Shown in pieces: positions 25,934 to 35,624 of a DNA stretch of 64,000 nt (positions within the stretch are counted from its first letter, which is position 1; every line of letters starts with the position of its first letter). Below the pieces are notes generated by a model. The model had not been told where the DNA came from. It saw nothing but the letters and a program-made list of their open reading frames with translations, and made no database searches. A program made the translations under genes and the position numbers. The DNA comes from Sphingomonas sp. JC676 (lineage in GTDB: Bacteria; Pseudomonadota; Alphaproteobacteria; Sphingomonadales; Sphingomonadaceae), in assembly GCF_014489075.1 (NCBI RefSeq), contig NZ_JACTGR010000005.1:124001-188000 (forward strand), written 5' to 3'.

Positions 25934-26989
25934 GTGCGCGTAGACCTGGAATTCTGGCGCGGCCGTCGGGTGTTTCTGACCGGCCATACCGGGTTCAAGG
26001 GCAGCTGGCTGACGCTGATGCTGAAGATGCTGCGCGCACGAACGACCGGCTACAGCCTGCCCGCGCCGACCGACCCCTCCATGTTCGAACTGCTCGGTCT
26101 GGCTTCGGCGCTGGACCACCATATCGGCGACATTCGCGATCTCGCCGCGATGGAAACCGCGATGCGCGAGGCCCAGCCCGAGATCGTCTTCCACCTCGCC
26201 GCGCAGCCGCTCGTGCGCGCATCCTATGCGGAGCCGGTAGACACGTTCGCGACCAATCTGATGGGCACGGTGAACCTGCTCGATGCATGCCGCCGAGTGC
26301 CGTCGGTGCGTACGGTCGTCATTGTCACTACCGACAAATGCTACGAAAATACCGGCCTGACCCGCGGATATGCCGAGAGCGATCCGATGGGCGGGCAGGA
26401 CCCCTATTCGAGCAGCAAGGGCTGCGCCGAGCTTGCTGTTTCGTCCTATCGCGACAGCTTCCTGCGCGCAGCCGGCATCGGTGTCGCATCGGCGCGGGCC
26501 GGCAATGTGATTGGCGGTGGCGATTTCGCGATCGATCGGCTGGTACCCGATGCGATGCGTGCTTTCTGCGCGGGAAACCCGCTCGAAATCCGCAATCCCG
26601 CCGCGATCCGGCCGTGGCAGCACGTGCTCGATCCACTTGCCGGCTATCTGATGCTCGCCGAGCGGCTGCACGGCGACCCTGGTTTTGCAGCGGGATGGAA
26701 TTTCGGTCCGGCCGTCGCCGACGCAGCGCCGGTCGAAGCGGTAGTGGACAGTCTGATCGAATGCTGGGGCGAGGATGCACGTTGGGTGCGATCGCCCGGC
26801 ACGCATCCGCACGAAGCGGCCACGCTGATGCTCGATTGCAGCAAGGCGGGCGAACGGCTTGGCTGGCACCCGAGGCTGTCGCTGGATGAGGCACTGAAGC
26901 TGAGCGCGGACTGGTATCGCTGCTGGCATGAACAAGGCGACCTTATCGCCATTTCTAAAGACCAAATTAACCAATATCTTTCACTTTAG
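25934..26989 (+). CDS. rfbG: CDP-glucose 4,6-dehydratase
   Basis: Short-chain dehydrogenase-fold enzyme that turns CDP-glucose into CDP-4-keto-6-deoxyglucose using bound NAD. The 351-residue product has the nucleotide loop FLTGHTGFKGSWL, VTTDKCYEN, the Y-x3-K pair in DPYSSSKGCAEL and RAGNVIGGGDFA. GTG 25934 starts one base after the rfbF stop and gives the normal N-terminus (FWRGRRVFLTG). The last codons are AT-rich. Confidence 0.95.
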   Translation: MRVDLEFWRGRRVFLTGHTGFKGSWLTLMLKMLRARTTGYSLPAPTDPSMFELLGLASALDHHIGDIRDLAAMETAMREAQPEIVFHLAAQPLVRASYAEPVDTFATNLMGTVNLLDACRRVPSVRTVVIVTTDKCYENTGLTRGYAESDPMGGQDPYSSSKGCAELAVSSYRDSFLRAAGIGVASARAGNVIGGGDFAIDRLVPDAMRAFCAGNPLEIRNPAAIRPWQHVLDPLAGYLMLAERLHGDPGFAAGWNFGPAVADAAPVEAVVDSLIECWGEDARWVRSPGTHPHEAATLMLDCSKAGERLGWHPRLSLDEALKLSADWYRCWHEQGDLIAISKDQINQYLSL

Positions 26990-26996
26990 GCCCGCG

Positions 26997-27938
26997 ATGG
27001 GCAGCGACATTTCCTCACGGACGATGCTGGTCACGGGCGCTGGCGGCTTTGTCGGCGCTGCCGTGGCGCGCGCGGCGCATGCGGCGGGCGTCAACGTCCA
27101 CGCGACCGGACGCGCGGTTTCCCCCGATCGACTTTCGGGAAGCGGCATTCGCTATCATCCGCTCGACCTCGACGACGACACCACGGTAGATGCGCTGCTG
27201 CTGGTCACCCGGCCCGACATCGTCGTCCATACCGCCTGGGCCGGCGTCTCAGGCGCGGCGCGCGCCAGCGACGTCCAGTCCGCCAATATCACCGCCACCT
27301 GCCGCCTCGCGGACGCCGCGATCCGATCCGGCGCGCGCAAGTTCGTAGGGGTTGGGAGCCAGGCCGAATATGGCCCGCTCGACGGCCCCGTCGCCGAAAC
27401 GCACGTGCCGATGCCCTCGACGCTCTACGGCGCGGCGAAGCTTTCCGCCTGCCATCTGGCCCGCCAGCGCTGTGAAGCGGCCGGTGTCGATTTCGCTTGG
27501 CTGCGGCTGTTCGCCACTTACGGTCCGGGCGACAATCCCAACTGGCTGATCCCCAGCCTGATCGCGCAGATGGCCGCGGGCGTTGCGCCCAAGATGACGC
27601 CCGGCACCCAGAAATGGGATTATCTCTACAACGACGATACCGCCGCCGGCATCCTTGCCACCGCCACGAGCGACGCGCGTGGCATCTTCAACCTCGCCTC
27701 GGGCGGCAGTGCCCGCGTGCGCGACATTGCCGCGATGATCCGGGATCGCGTCGCGCCCGGGCTCGAGCTCAACTTCGGCGAAGTTCCGTTCGGCCCGACA
27801 CAGATCATGCACATGGAGGGCGACATCGCTGCGCTGCGCAGTGCCACTGGCTGGTCGCCCAAAGTCGGCCTTGCCGAGGGTCTCGACCGTACCGTTGCCG
27901 CCTACTCGTCCTCGGAAGCCCGAAAGGCTGTCGCATGA
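26997..27938 (+). CDS. NAD-dependent epimerase/reductase of the glycan cluster
   Basis: A 313-residue extended short-chain dehydrogenase with the cofactor loop VTGAGGFVGAAV, the SQAEYG segment and the Y-x3-K pair in STLYGAAKLSA. By position between rfbG and rfbH it could be the C4 reductase that finishes a CDP-3,6-dideoxyhexose (paratose, abequose or related), or act on a transketolase product. The exact product cannot be read from sequence. Its stop overlaps the next start in ATGA. An in-frame ATG at 26928 would overlap rfbG and was not used. Confidence 0.82.
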   Translation: MGSDISSRTMLVTGAGGFVGAAVARAAHAAGVNVHATGRAVSPDRLSGSGIRYHPLDLDDDTTVDALLLVTRPDIVVHTAWAGVSGAARASDVQSANITATCRLADAAIRSGARKFVGVGSQAEYGPLDGPVAETHVPMPSTLYGAAKLSACHLARQRCEAAGVDFAWLRLFATYGPGDNPNWLIPSLIAQMAAGVAPKMTPGTQKWDYLYNDDTAAGILATATSDARGIFNLASGGSARVRDIAAMIRDRVAPGLELNFGEVPFGPTQIMHMEGDIAALRSATGWSPKVGLAEGLDRTVAAYSSSEARKAVA

Positions 27939-28945
27939 CCCGCAAGAAAATCTCGATCATCTCGCCTTGCTTCAACGAAGCGGGCAACGTCGAGCGCTGC
28001 CATCAGGTCGTGCGCGACCTCTTCGCCGGCCCGCTCAGCGAATATGATTGCGAACATATCTTTGCCGACAATGCCTCGACAGACGGAACGCCGGACATAT
28101 TGCGCGGTATCGCCGCGCGTGATCCTTCGGTGAAGGTGATCCTGAATGCCCGCAATTTTGGGCCGTTCCGCTCGATGTTCAACGCACTGCGCAGCGCGAC
28201 CGGAGACGCGGTGGTAGTATTCCTGGCCGTCGATCTGCAGGATCCACCTGAGAAGATCGTCGATTTCGTCCGCCTGTGGGAAACCGGCGTGGAAATTGTC
28301 GCCGGGGCGCGGGTCAACCGGCAGGAAAGCCTGATGCTTCGCCTGTGCCGCGGTGCCTTTTATCAGATCGTCAACCGGCTCTCGGACATCGACATCCCGG
28401 TCAACGTCGGTGAATTCCAGCTAATCGATCGCAAGGTGTGGAAGGCCGTGGTCGAGCATAACGACCATTATCCCTATGTCCGCGGGATCATCGCGTCGGT
28501 CGGGTTCAGCCGGGTGATCGTTCCCTACACTTGGGAAGCGCGCAAAGTCGGCATTTCGAAGAACAATCTGCCACGGCTGGTCGACCAGGCGCTCAACGGC
28601 ATCTTCTCCTTCACCAACGCGCCGATGCGAGCGTGCACCTTTGCCGGCTTCGGCCTTGCGGCGCTCTGCTTGCTCTATGCGCTGGGGTCGGTCGCCGCAT
28701 ATTTCCTCGTTCCCGGCATGGCGCCGCGCGGAATGATGACGGTGATCGTCTCCTTGTTCTTCCTCTCCGCGATCCAGCTGATCTTCATCGGGATCCTCGG
28801 CGAATATGTCACGTCGATCCATTCGCAGGTGCGTCGCGGACCGATGGTGGTGGAGCGCGAGCGGATCAACTTCGAAGCCATGACGGTGCCGGAGAATAGC
28901 GCGAACCCCGTGCACGACCTTCAGAAGAAAGTGGCCAAGCTGTGA
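27935..28945 (+). CDS. GtrB/DPM-like family 2 glycosyltransferase with two membrane segments
   Basis: A 336-residue GT2 enzyme: [30 protein letters not shown], the donor-metal [10 protein letters not shown], then two strong hydrophobic segments near residues 230-255 and 267-292. This layout is that of GtrB, ArnC and dolichyl-phosphate mannose synthase, which load a sugar from a nucleotide donor onto a polyprenyl phosphate. The family and topology are clear; that the donor is the CDP-sugar made by the neighbours is inference. It is coupled by overlaps on both sides. Confidence 0.88.
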   Translation: MTRKKISIISPCFNEAGNVERCHQVVRDLFAGPLSEYDCEHIFADNASTDGTPDILRGIAARDPSVKVILNARNFGPFRSMFNALRSATGDAVVVFLAVDLQDPPEKIVDFVRLWETGVEIVAGARVNRQESLMLRLCRGAFYQIVNRLSDIDIPVNVGEFQLIDRKVWKAVVEHNDHYPYVRGIIASVGFSRVIVPYTWEARKVGISKNNLPRLVDQALNGIFSFTNAPMRACTFAGFGLAALCLLYALGSVAAYFLVPGMAPRGMMTVIVSLFFLSAIQLIFIGILGEYVTSIHSQVRRGPMVVERERINFEAMTVPENSANPVHDLQKKVAKL

Positions 28946-30294
28946 GCGACGATCCCCAGCGCACCGCGATCGTGGAGGCGGCGCGCGCCTATTTCGAATC
29001 GCGTCCTCAGCCCGCCTTCGTGCCGGGCGAGACCTATATCCCGCCCTCGGGCAAGGTGATGGACGGCGCCGATTGCGCGCATCTGATCGATGCCTCACTC
29101 GACATGTGGCTGACCGCAGGCCGCTATGCCGAACAGTTCGAGCGCGAACTTGCCGAGCGATTCGGCCGCAGGCATTCGAAGCTGACCGTCTCCGGCTCGG
29201 CCGCGAACCTGCTCGCGTTTGCGACGCTGACCAGTTGGAAGCGCGGGCCGAAGGCGATCAAACCCGGCGACGAAGTCATCACGGTTGCCGCGGGCTTCCC
29301 GACGACGATCACGCCGATCGTGCAATATGGCTGCATCCCTGTCTTCGTCGATGTCGATATCGCCACGCACAATGTCGATGTCGACGCGCTCGAAGCCGCG
29401 ATCACCGACAAGACGCGCGCGGTGATGATCGCGCATTCACTCGGCAATCCCTTCGACGTGGTCCGCGTGGCGGAGATCTGCCGCAAGCACGACCTGCTGC
29501 TGGTCGAGGATTGCTGCGACGCATTCGGCGCGACCGCGAACGGCCAGAATGTCGGCACGTTCGGCGACATCGCGACGCTCAGCTTCTATCCCGCGCATCA
29601 CATCACCATGGGCGAGGGCGGCGCGGTGCTGATGGACAGCCCTTTGCTCGCCAAGGTGACCGAGAGCTTCCGCGACTGGGGCCGCGACTGCTATTGCGCG
29701 CCGGGCAAGGACAATACCTGCAACAAGCGTTTCGGCTGGCGGCTGGGCGACCTGCCCCAGGGATACGACCACAAATATACCTACAGCCATATCGGCTATA
29801 ATCTGAAGGTGAGCGACATGCAGGCGGCGCTGGGCGTCAGCCAGTTGCACAAGCTCGACCATTTCATCGCGCGCCGCCGCGAGAATTTTGCCGGGCTCGA
29901 AAGGCGCCTGCGTGCCGCCGGGCTCGATCGTTATTATCATTTGCCCGAAGCGACACCGAATACCGATCCGAGCTGGTTCGGCTATCTGATGACCGTGCGC
30001 GATGGCAGCGGCCTGGTCCGCAATCAGGTCACCCGCGCGCTGGAGGACCGTAAGGTCGGCACGCGGCTGCTGTTCGCCGGCAATATCATCCGCCAGCCCG
30101 CTTTCAAGGACGTGGAATATCGCGTCCATGGCAGCCTCGCCAACACCGACAAGATCATGGAAGACGCGTTCTGGCTCGGGGTATGGCCCGGGATCGACGA
30201 GCCGCGGCTCGATTATATGGTCGAAACGCTGGCTGACATCACGCGGGCGTTGATCGCCGGACGGGATCCTGTGCCGAGTCTTTCGGCAGCGTGA
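28942..30294 (+). CDS. rfbH: CDP-6-deoxy-4-keto-hexose 3-dehydrase (E1, RfbH)
   Basis: PMP- and iron-sulfur-dependent dehydrase that removes the C3 hydroxyl on the way to CDP-3,6-dideoxyhexoses. The 450-residue product has H220 ([13 protein letters not shown]) where aminotransferases have the PLP lysine, and cysteines C192, C250, C252, C260 in the exact C-X57-C-X1-C-X7-C spacing of the E1 [2Fe-2S] cluster. GTG 28942 overlaps the preceding stop. E1 works with a ferredoxin-reductase-type E3 partner (RfbI/DdhD), which is not present in this window. Confidence 0.95.
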   Translation: MSDDPQRTAIVEAARAYFESRPQPAFVPGETYIPPSGKVMDGADCAHLIDASLDMWLTAGRYAEQFERELAERFGRRHSKLTVSGSAANLLAFATLTSWKRGPKAIKPGDEVITVAAGFPTTITPIVQYGCIPVFVDVDIATHNVDVDALEAAITDKTRAVMIAHSLGNPFDVVRVAEICRKHDLLLVEDCCDAFGATANGQNVGTFGDIATLSFYPAHHITMGEGGAVLMDSPLLAKVTESFRDWGRDCYCAPGKDNTCNKRFGWRLGDLPQGYDHKYTYSHIGYNLKVSDMQAALGVSQLHKLDHFIARRRENFAGLERRLRAAGLDRYYHLPEATPNTDPSWFGYLMTVRDGSGLVRNQVTRALEDRKVGTRLLFAGNIIRQPAFKDVEYRVHGSLANTDKIMEDAFWLGVWPGIDEPRLDYMVETLADITRALIAGRDPVPSLSAA

Positions 30295-31793
30295 GCGAGC
30301 CGCGGGCCGGATCATCGACGCGCCAGCTTCTGCTGGTGCTCTTCGCACTGTTCGCGCTCAGCAATGTGTTGGTCCCGGTGTTTCTCGGAAAAGCGGGACC
30401 GGCGGCGGTATCGGCCATCGTCGCGTGCGGCTTCCTGGTATTGCTGTGGTTGGGCGAAGGCCGGATCGCGCAACGGGATCCGGTCCGCTGGCGCACCATC
30501 GGCATCTGCCTCGCCATCGCCTGCGCGCTGCTGCTGCTCGGAGGCGAAGGGCGGTTGTTCTACGCCAATGAAGACTGGCAGATCCGCGATGCCGTTCTGG
30601 CCGACATGGCCGGACACCCTTGGCCCTTCGCCTATCTGACGGGCGGCGGAGAGCAGGTCCTGCGAGCGCCGCTCGGCATGTATCTGCTGCCCGCGATCAT
30701 AGGCAGAGGAAGCCGGACGGCCACCGACCTTGCGCTGCTGGCGTGCAACACGCTGATGTTGGGCCTGCTCCTCGCTTTGGCCTCTACGCTCTTCGAGACC
30801 GCCCGCGCCCGGTTCATGGCGGTGATCGTTTTCATCGCCTTCAGCGGCCTGGACATCGTGGGTACCGTGATCGCCAACAGCGCCGGCGTCGCATCCTATG
30901 ACCATCTCGAGCGCTGGTCGCCGCCGCTGCAATATTCCTCGGTCATCACGCTGATCTTCTGGGTTCCCCAGCATGCGATCGCCGGATGGTTCTGCGCACT
31001 CCTCTATCTGTTGTACCGCCGCGGCAGCATGACGCTGGGCAGCGTTGCGGCTTCGGTGCCGCTGGCGGCGATCTGGTCGCCGCTGGCGGTGATCGGCGCG
31101 GTCCCGCTGGTCGCCTGGGCCGGGTTGCGCGCGATACACGGCCGAACGCTGCGCTGGACCGATGTGGCGACGGGGGTTGCTGCGCTGGCCGTGGCGGTGC
31201 CCGCTTTGGCCTATCTCGCTGCAGACGCACAGCAATTGCCGTCGGGTCTGCGAGGCGTTCGTCCACTGACATTTGCTACCTTCCTGCTGCTCGAGCTCTT
31301 CCCTTCGTTGTGGATCCTCTACCGGCTTCGCGCGCCCCATCGCCTCGGTTTCGATACGCTGGTGCTGGTCACGGCGATGCTGGTGCTTATTCCCCTGTTT
31401 CACATCGGCGCGGGCGACGATTTCGCGATGCGAGTATCGATCGTGCCGCTGGCCGTGCTGGTCGCTCTGCTGGCCAGCAGCCTGACCGAAGCCGACGCGC
31501 AAATTCCCCGACCGACCGGAATAGCCATCGCCATATTGCTGTCGCTCGGCGCGATAACGGGCACTGCCGAAGTCTGGCGCGCCCTGCGTCTCGCAGCGGC
31601 CCCGCCGCCGCTGTGCAGCCTGCCGAGCGCCTGGGTCAGGCAAAGCGGGCGGATCGGTGACATCTCGACCTATCTCGCCCGGACGAGCGCCATGCCAGGC
31701 TGGTTGCACCAAGATATGCCGACCCTGATCGATCCCGGCGCCGACCCGCGCGACTGCTGGTCGCGCCCGTGGAAGGCGACGCGATATGGCTGA
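30291..31793 (+). CDS. Large integral membrane protein, GT-C-like glycosyltransferase
   Basis: A 500-residue protein with about 10-12 hydrophobic segments. The first periplasmic loop after the second or third span carries [17 protein letters not shown], with acidic residues placed like the catalytic aspartate of GT-C enzymes that use polyprenyl-phosphate sugars. It starts at GTG overlapping the rfbH stop and overlaps the next, similar-sized membrane gene by eight bases. The role as a periplasmic glycosyltransferase is inferred from topology and context; no close family is recognised. Confidence 0.65.
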   Translation: MSEPRAGSSTRQLLLVLFALFALSNVLVPVFLGKAGPAAVSAIVACGFLVLLWLGEGRIAQRDPVRWRTIGICLAIACALLLLGGEGRLFYANEDWQIRDAVLADMAGHPWPFAYLTGGGEQVLRAPLGMYLLPAIIGRGSRTATDLALLACNTLMLGLLLALASTLFETARARFMAVIVFIAFSGLDIVGTVIANSAGVASYDHLERWSPPLQYSSVITLIFWVPQHAIAGWFCALLYLLYRRGSMTLGSVAASVPLAAIWSPLAVIGAVPLVAWAGLRAIHGRTLRWTDVATGVAALAVAVPALAYLAADAQQLPSGLRGVRPLTFATFLLLELFPSLWILYRLRAPHRLGFDTLVLVTAMLVLIPLFHIGAGDDFAMRVSIVPLAVLVALLASSLTEADAQIPRPTGIAIAILLSLGAITGTAEVWRALRLAAAPPPLCSLPSAWVRQSGRIGDISTYLARTSAMPGWLHQDMPTLIDPGADPRDCWSRPWKATRYG

Positions 31794-33282
31794 GACCACT
31801 GCACCGAGGATCGAGTATTTCGTCCTGGCGGCGGCGATACTCGTCGGGATCGCGCATCGACTGATTTTCGGCTGGTTCGCGCCGTTCTGGCTCGACGAAG
31901 CCTATACCGGCGTCATTGCGACACAGCCCAGTGTCGCCGGCCTGATCCAATGGTGTCGGCACGAAATGAGCGGGCCGTTTTATTACGGCAGCATGTGGGT
32001 GTGGGAGAGGTTCGCCGGCGACAGCAATCTCGCGCTGCGCCTGCCGAGCTTGATCGCATCGCTGGGTGCAGTCGTGCTGGTGGCGGCATATGGCGGGTCG
32101 AACCGCCGCGAGCGCTGGCTATGGGCAGGACTGACCGCAATCTGGCTACCGGGGCTCTTGTTCGTGGCGCAGGCACGGCCGCAGACATTGCTGTTCCTGC
32201 TCGCCACTGCGCAGACCATCGCATTTCTGCGCTGCATCGATACCCGCTCGCCGCGCTGGCTGACAATTTGGTCGGCGATCGGCGCACTGATGATCCTGAC
32301 GCATATCCATGCGGCGGTGATTACCGGCCTCGAGTTCCTGTGCATTTTATGGACGCTTCGCCCCCGGCTGCGGGAAATCTGGCCGGCATTGGCGATCTTC
32401 GGGTGCGTGGCGGCGTGGCTGCCGCTGCAATTGCCGTTCATGACCGGTATCCTCAAGCCCGGTGCAGCCTGGTACCCGGTACTCGGCGTGCGCGATTTGT
32501 GGAGAGTACCCTTCTATCTATTCGGGGCAAATTTGGCGGCCTTCGCGATCGTGACGATCGTCCTGGGTATCCTTGCCACGCAATGGGTACGGCGGCGGTC
32601 CGCCGGTATACCGCTGCCTTATGCCCGAAGCGAAGTCATGCTGACGGTGTCTGCCCTGCTATCGGTGGCGCTTGTGGTCGGGGTGGGATTTCTGCGGCCG
32701 TCTTTCGAACCACGCTATCTCATTCCCTATATGCCGGCCTTGTTGTTCGGCCTCACCGTCGTGCTGTGCCGCACGCACCTGCTACTCAGCCTGCTGCCTA
32801 GCATCGTGCTCGCCTCCTGGGCGGGTGCAGCGGTGCAGAACGTCGCTACCTATGCCGCCGCGGATGCGCAGCAGGCGCTGAACCCGCTCGAATTCGAGCG
32901 CGGCTCCGATTGGCTCATGCATGCCAACGCGCATCGGGTAATATTCGTGTGGGATAACCCCACCAGCCAGTTGGGCGCCCAGGAGCGCCAGACAGAAGTA
33001 GGCGCGTTCTTCTTCCGCCGTGCGGGCTACACTGTTGATGTGCAGGCCATCTATCTGGCGTCCGACCACCAAAGCGCTAGCAACCTCGCCGCGCTGGCGG
33101 ATACTCGAGGTGCGGCAATCTTGTGGGTAGGCGGGGCCATCTACCCTGCAGGATTGCACGACATGGCCCAATTCGATTGCCGCGATTTTGGCGGTGACAC
33201 CAGCAGATCCATCGCCTGTATCCGCAAAATCGGATCCGCGACTGCGCGGGTTAGTGCCTTGCAAGACCGAGATCGCGACTAG
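31786..33282 (+). CDS. GT39/ArnT-like membrane glycosyltransferase
   Basis: A 498-residue integral membrane protein with about ten spans and the GT-C signature FWLDEAYTGVIA in the first periplasmic loop, typical of PMT/ArnT/GT39-type enzymes that take sugars from lipid carriers. A conserved-looking RPSFEPRYLIPYMP segment sits in the last third, and the C-terminal 150 residues appear soluble and periplasmic. It is the last gene of the overlapping run. Acceptor (lipopolysaccharide, capsule or protein) is unknown. Confidence 0.78.
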   Translation: MAETTAPRIEYFVLAAAILVGIAHRLIFGWFAPFWLDEAYTGVIATQPSVAGLIQWCRHEMSGPFYYGSMWVWERFAGDSNLALRLPSLIASLGAVVLVAAYGGSNRRERWLWAGLTAIWLPGLLFVAQARPQTLLFLLATAQTIAFLRCIDTRSPRWLTIWSAIGALMILTHIHAAVITGLEFLCILWTLRPRLREIWPALAIFGCVAAWLPLQLPFMTGILKPGAAWYPVLGVRDLWRVPFYLFGANLAAFAIVTIVLGILATQWVRRRSAGIPLPYARSEVMLTVSALLSVALVVGVGFLRPSFEPRYLIPYMPALLFGLTVVLCRTHLLLSLLPSIVLASWAGAAVQNVATYAAADAQQALNPLEFERGSDWLMHANAHRVIFVWDNPTSQLGAQERQTEVGAFFFRRAGYTVDVQAIYLASDHQSASNLAALADTRGAAILWVGGAIYPAGLHDMAQFDCRDFGGDTSRSIACIRKIGSATARVSALQDRDRD

Positions 33283-33398
33283 GTGAAGTTGCTAGCATGC
33301 AGGCCGCTGATTGGGTGCCCCCGGAAGCGGATGTAAAGCCAGGCGACTCTCATTCGCTGGTCATGGCGCCTTGGGGACCTGTTCCGCCCGCGTCGTTC

Positions 33399-33404
33399 TA
33401 TAAT
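33399..33404 (+). promoter_or_regulatory. Candidate -10 element upstream of the radical SAM gene
   Basis: A perfect TATAAT in a 224-base gap without genes, about 100 bases before the start at 33507. No good -35 is seen at 17 bases (GACCTG); TTGGGG lies too far away. It suggests that the radical SAM gene has its own promoter. Confidence 0.3.
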
Positions 33405-33506
33405 GCAATTGAGGGATAGGCGATCAAGCTAGGCGCCTGCGGAAACGTGGGTTCAGGGCCGCCGGTCAAGGGTGCCGCTCTCAACCGATAACAGGAGCGA
33501 TCAAGC

Positions 33507-35594
33507 ATGCGCGAAGGCGCCGCGTTTTCGAGTTTCGAACCCCATTGCAATGCCAGCACCACGGGCGAGTTCGCCGTGTTGCAGTTGCGGGAGCGGGGCG
33601 TGGCCGCGCTCTCCGAAGCTCTGCAGATATCTGTTCTCCTTGGCGAAACGCATGAGGAAAACATATTCGTTCTCGACGCCGCTGCGGCCGAACTGATCGC
33701 GGCGTTCGACGCGGATCCCCAGGCGTCTTTGGCCTATTCGGCCTTGGCGAACCTGCCCGCCAATCTCGCGGCGCCGCTGTTTGACTATTTGCTCGCCCGA
33801 AGTTTCGGCGAGGGGCCGCGCGACACACGCGTGCTCAACCAGACCGGCGTGTTGTCACTGATGGGCCTGCTCTCTGCGGCCGGCGCACATGAGCAAGCCG
33901 CAGTGCTGCTCAACGAAGCCCGCATGCACCTCGAAACGCCGGCCATCCGCCACGCTGCCTGGATCGCGCGGTGCCGCTGGGCCGGCTGCGCGGTGACCCC
34001 TGAATCCTATTGGTCGAGCGAGGTTCGCGGCTTCGACACGCTGGTCGAGGCCGAAGCGGGCGTCGAGCAAATACCGCTGGACATCGCCGCCCACCGAGCA
34101 CGCGCGCGGTTCGAACTGAGCGCCGGACGTGGCGACAAGGCAATCGAGGCAGTCGCGACCGCGCTCGCGCTTCCGGTTGGCGATGCGGACAAGATGGAGC
34201 TGGTCGAGGAGCTGGCACTGCTCGTGCCGTTCATGATCGTCCGCGGGGAATTAGCGACACTCGATGCGCCGCGGCTGCGCTGGGCGCTGGCCGCTGCGCC
34301 CGGCGTCACCGAAGCCGCCGCCGCGGCGATCGAGCGCTCGGCACTCCCGTTTCTCGACGAGAACGAAGCGAAAAGCGCGGCGGCGAAGCTCCGCGCCTTT
34401 ATCGGGCCTGCGGCGGGCTGCGCGCGACCGCCCGTCTCGCCCTTCCCCTCGGTGGGCGGCAAACCGCGCGTCGACACGGTCTGGCTGGAGATCACCAACC
34501 ACTGCAACCAGAAGTGCACCTTCTGCCCGGACATGTTCCGCGAGGACGCCCGCACCTGGCTGCCGCTCGAGACGATCAAGGGCTTGATCGACGATCTCGC
34601 CGACAATGTCAGCGTCGGGTCGATGCAGCTCAATGCCTATGGCGAGCCGCTTCTCCATCCCAACATTGCCGAGATTCTTGCGTATATCCGCGAGCGGAAT
34701 CTGCCTTGGCCGACTTTCTTCACGACCCATGGCATGACCTTGGTCGACAAGAAGCTGAAGCAGCTTTCCAACAATTATCCGGCGGGAATCGCCATCTCGC
34801 TGCACAACGACAGCGAGGAATCCTACCGCGCCACCCGTAGCCAGAAGATCGGCGACTACGAGACCTTGGTAAGCCGCGTCTCGGCGCTGCTGAAACAGAT
34901 GGTATTCGAGCGGGCGCCGTCGCATCTGCGCCTCTATCAGATGGTCGCCAATGCCGCGATCGACCTCAGGGTCGACGAGAAGACGCGCGCCGCCTTCCCA
35001 GACACGCCGGAGCGGATGACGGCGCATGTGCGCAAATGGGAGCGCATTGCGGCGGATATCGCGGTCGCCGCCCCGCCCGAGGCCCGCGCTCACGCGCATC
35101 GGAACGACGCCGCCTATATCGCCCAGACCTTCACCAACGCCGATCAATATGATCGCGAGCATCTTCCGATCCTGAGCTGGATCGACGTGCACGGCGTTCG
35201 GCAGGAGGCGTTCATGTCGGCGCGGCCGACCTGCACCTATGCGAACCTGCTGCTGGAATATGATCCGCGATGGTCGGTGGAGCGCAAGTTGGTGAATCGT
35301 GAGAGCTGCCTGTTCACCGAGACGCCCTCGCTCGCCATCTACGCAACCGGGCGGCTCGGCATCTGTTGCCTCGATCTGAACAGCACTGCGACCTTCGGTT
35401 CACTGTCGGATTTTACCGGCCTTCGGGACGCACTCGGCAGCCCGCAGGCGCTCCGGATGTTCGCGCAGCTGTCGAACGGTGTCACCACGAGCCGCGGTTG
35501 CCAAATATGCCTCGGTGGTACCGAGCGCTTATGCGCTAGCAAGCGGCTGGACGGACCGAAGCGACCCGCAGGCCATTTCGCGGACGGAGTCTGA
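33507..35594 (+). CDS. Radical SAM/SPASM-type protein with long N-terminal domain
   Basis: A 695-residue protein. Residues 1 to about 320 are helical and alanine-rich, TPR-like in texture but without a family I recognise. A radical SAM core follows, with the 4Fe-4S motif C333-x3-C337-x2-C340 (CNQKCTFC) and the NAYGEPLLHP strand. The C-terminal part has clustered cysteines (ICCLDLNST, GCQICLGG) like a SPASM auxiliary-cluster region. Such enzymes modify peptides, proteins or sugars. It follows the glycan genes after a 224-base gap, so a role in that pathway is possible but unproven. Confidence 0.82.
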   Translation: MREGAAFSSFEPHCNASTTGEFAVLQLRERGVAALSEALQISVLLGETHEENIFVLDAAAAELIAAFDADPQASLAYSALANLPANLAAPLFDYLLARSFGEGPRDTRVLNQTGVLSLMGLLSAAGAHEQAAVLLNEARMHLETPAIRHAAWIARCRWAGCAVTPESYWSSEVRGFDTLVEAEAGVEQIPLDIAAHRARARFELSAGRGDKAIEAVATALALPVGDADKMELVEELALLVPFMIVRGELATLDAPRLRWALAAAPGVTEAAAAAIERSALPFLDENEAKSAAAKLRAFIGPAAGCARPPVSPFPSVGGKPRVDTVWLEITNHCNQKCTFCPDMFREDARTWLPLETIKGLIDDLADNVSVGSMQLNAYGEPLLHPNIAEILAYIRERNLPWPTFFTTHGMTLVDKKLKQLSNNYPAGIAISLHNDSEESYRATRSQKIGDYETLVSRVSALLKQMVFERAPSHLRLYQMVANAAIDLRVDEKTRAAFPDTPERMTAHVRKWERIAADIAVAAPPEARAHAHRNDAAYIAQTFTNADQYDREHLPILSWIDVHGVRQEAFMSARPTCTYANLLLEYDPRWSVERKLVNRESCLFTETPSLAIYATGRLGICCLDLNSTATFGSLSDFTGLRDALGSPQALRMFAQLSNGVTTSRGCQICLGGTERLCASKRLDGPKRPAGHFADGV

Positions 35595-35624
35595 AATCCC
35601 CGGACACGTGCCACGGGGTTTAGG

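Noticed and set aside
30312..31799. 495-residue open frame opposite the first GT-C-like gene
   Set aside because: Composition rich in Gln, Arg and Asp, typical of the complement of a membrane protein gene; no start signal.
35598..35618. Small CCCCG/CGGGG inverted repeat between the radical SAM and dehydratase genes
   Set aside because: The stem is only five bp with an 11-base loop and a poor T-tract, so a terminator call is not supported.
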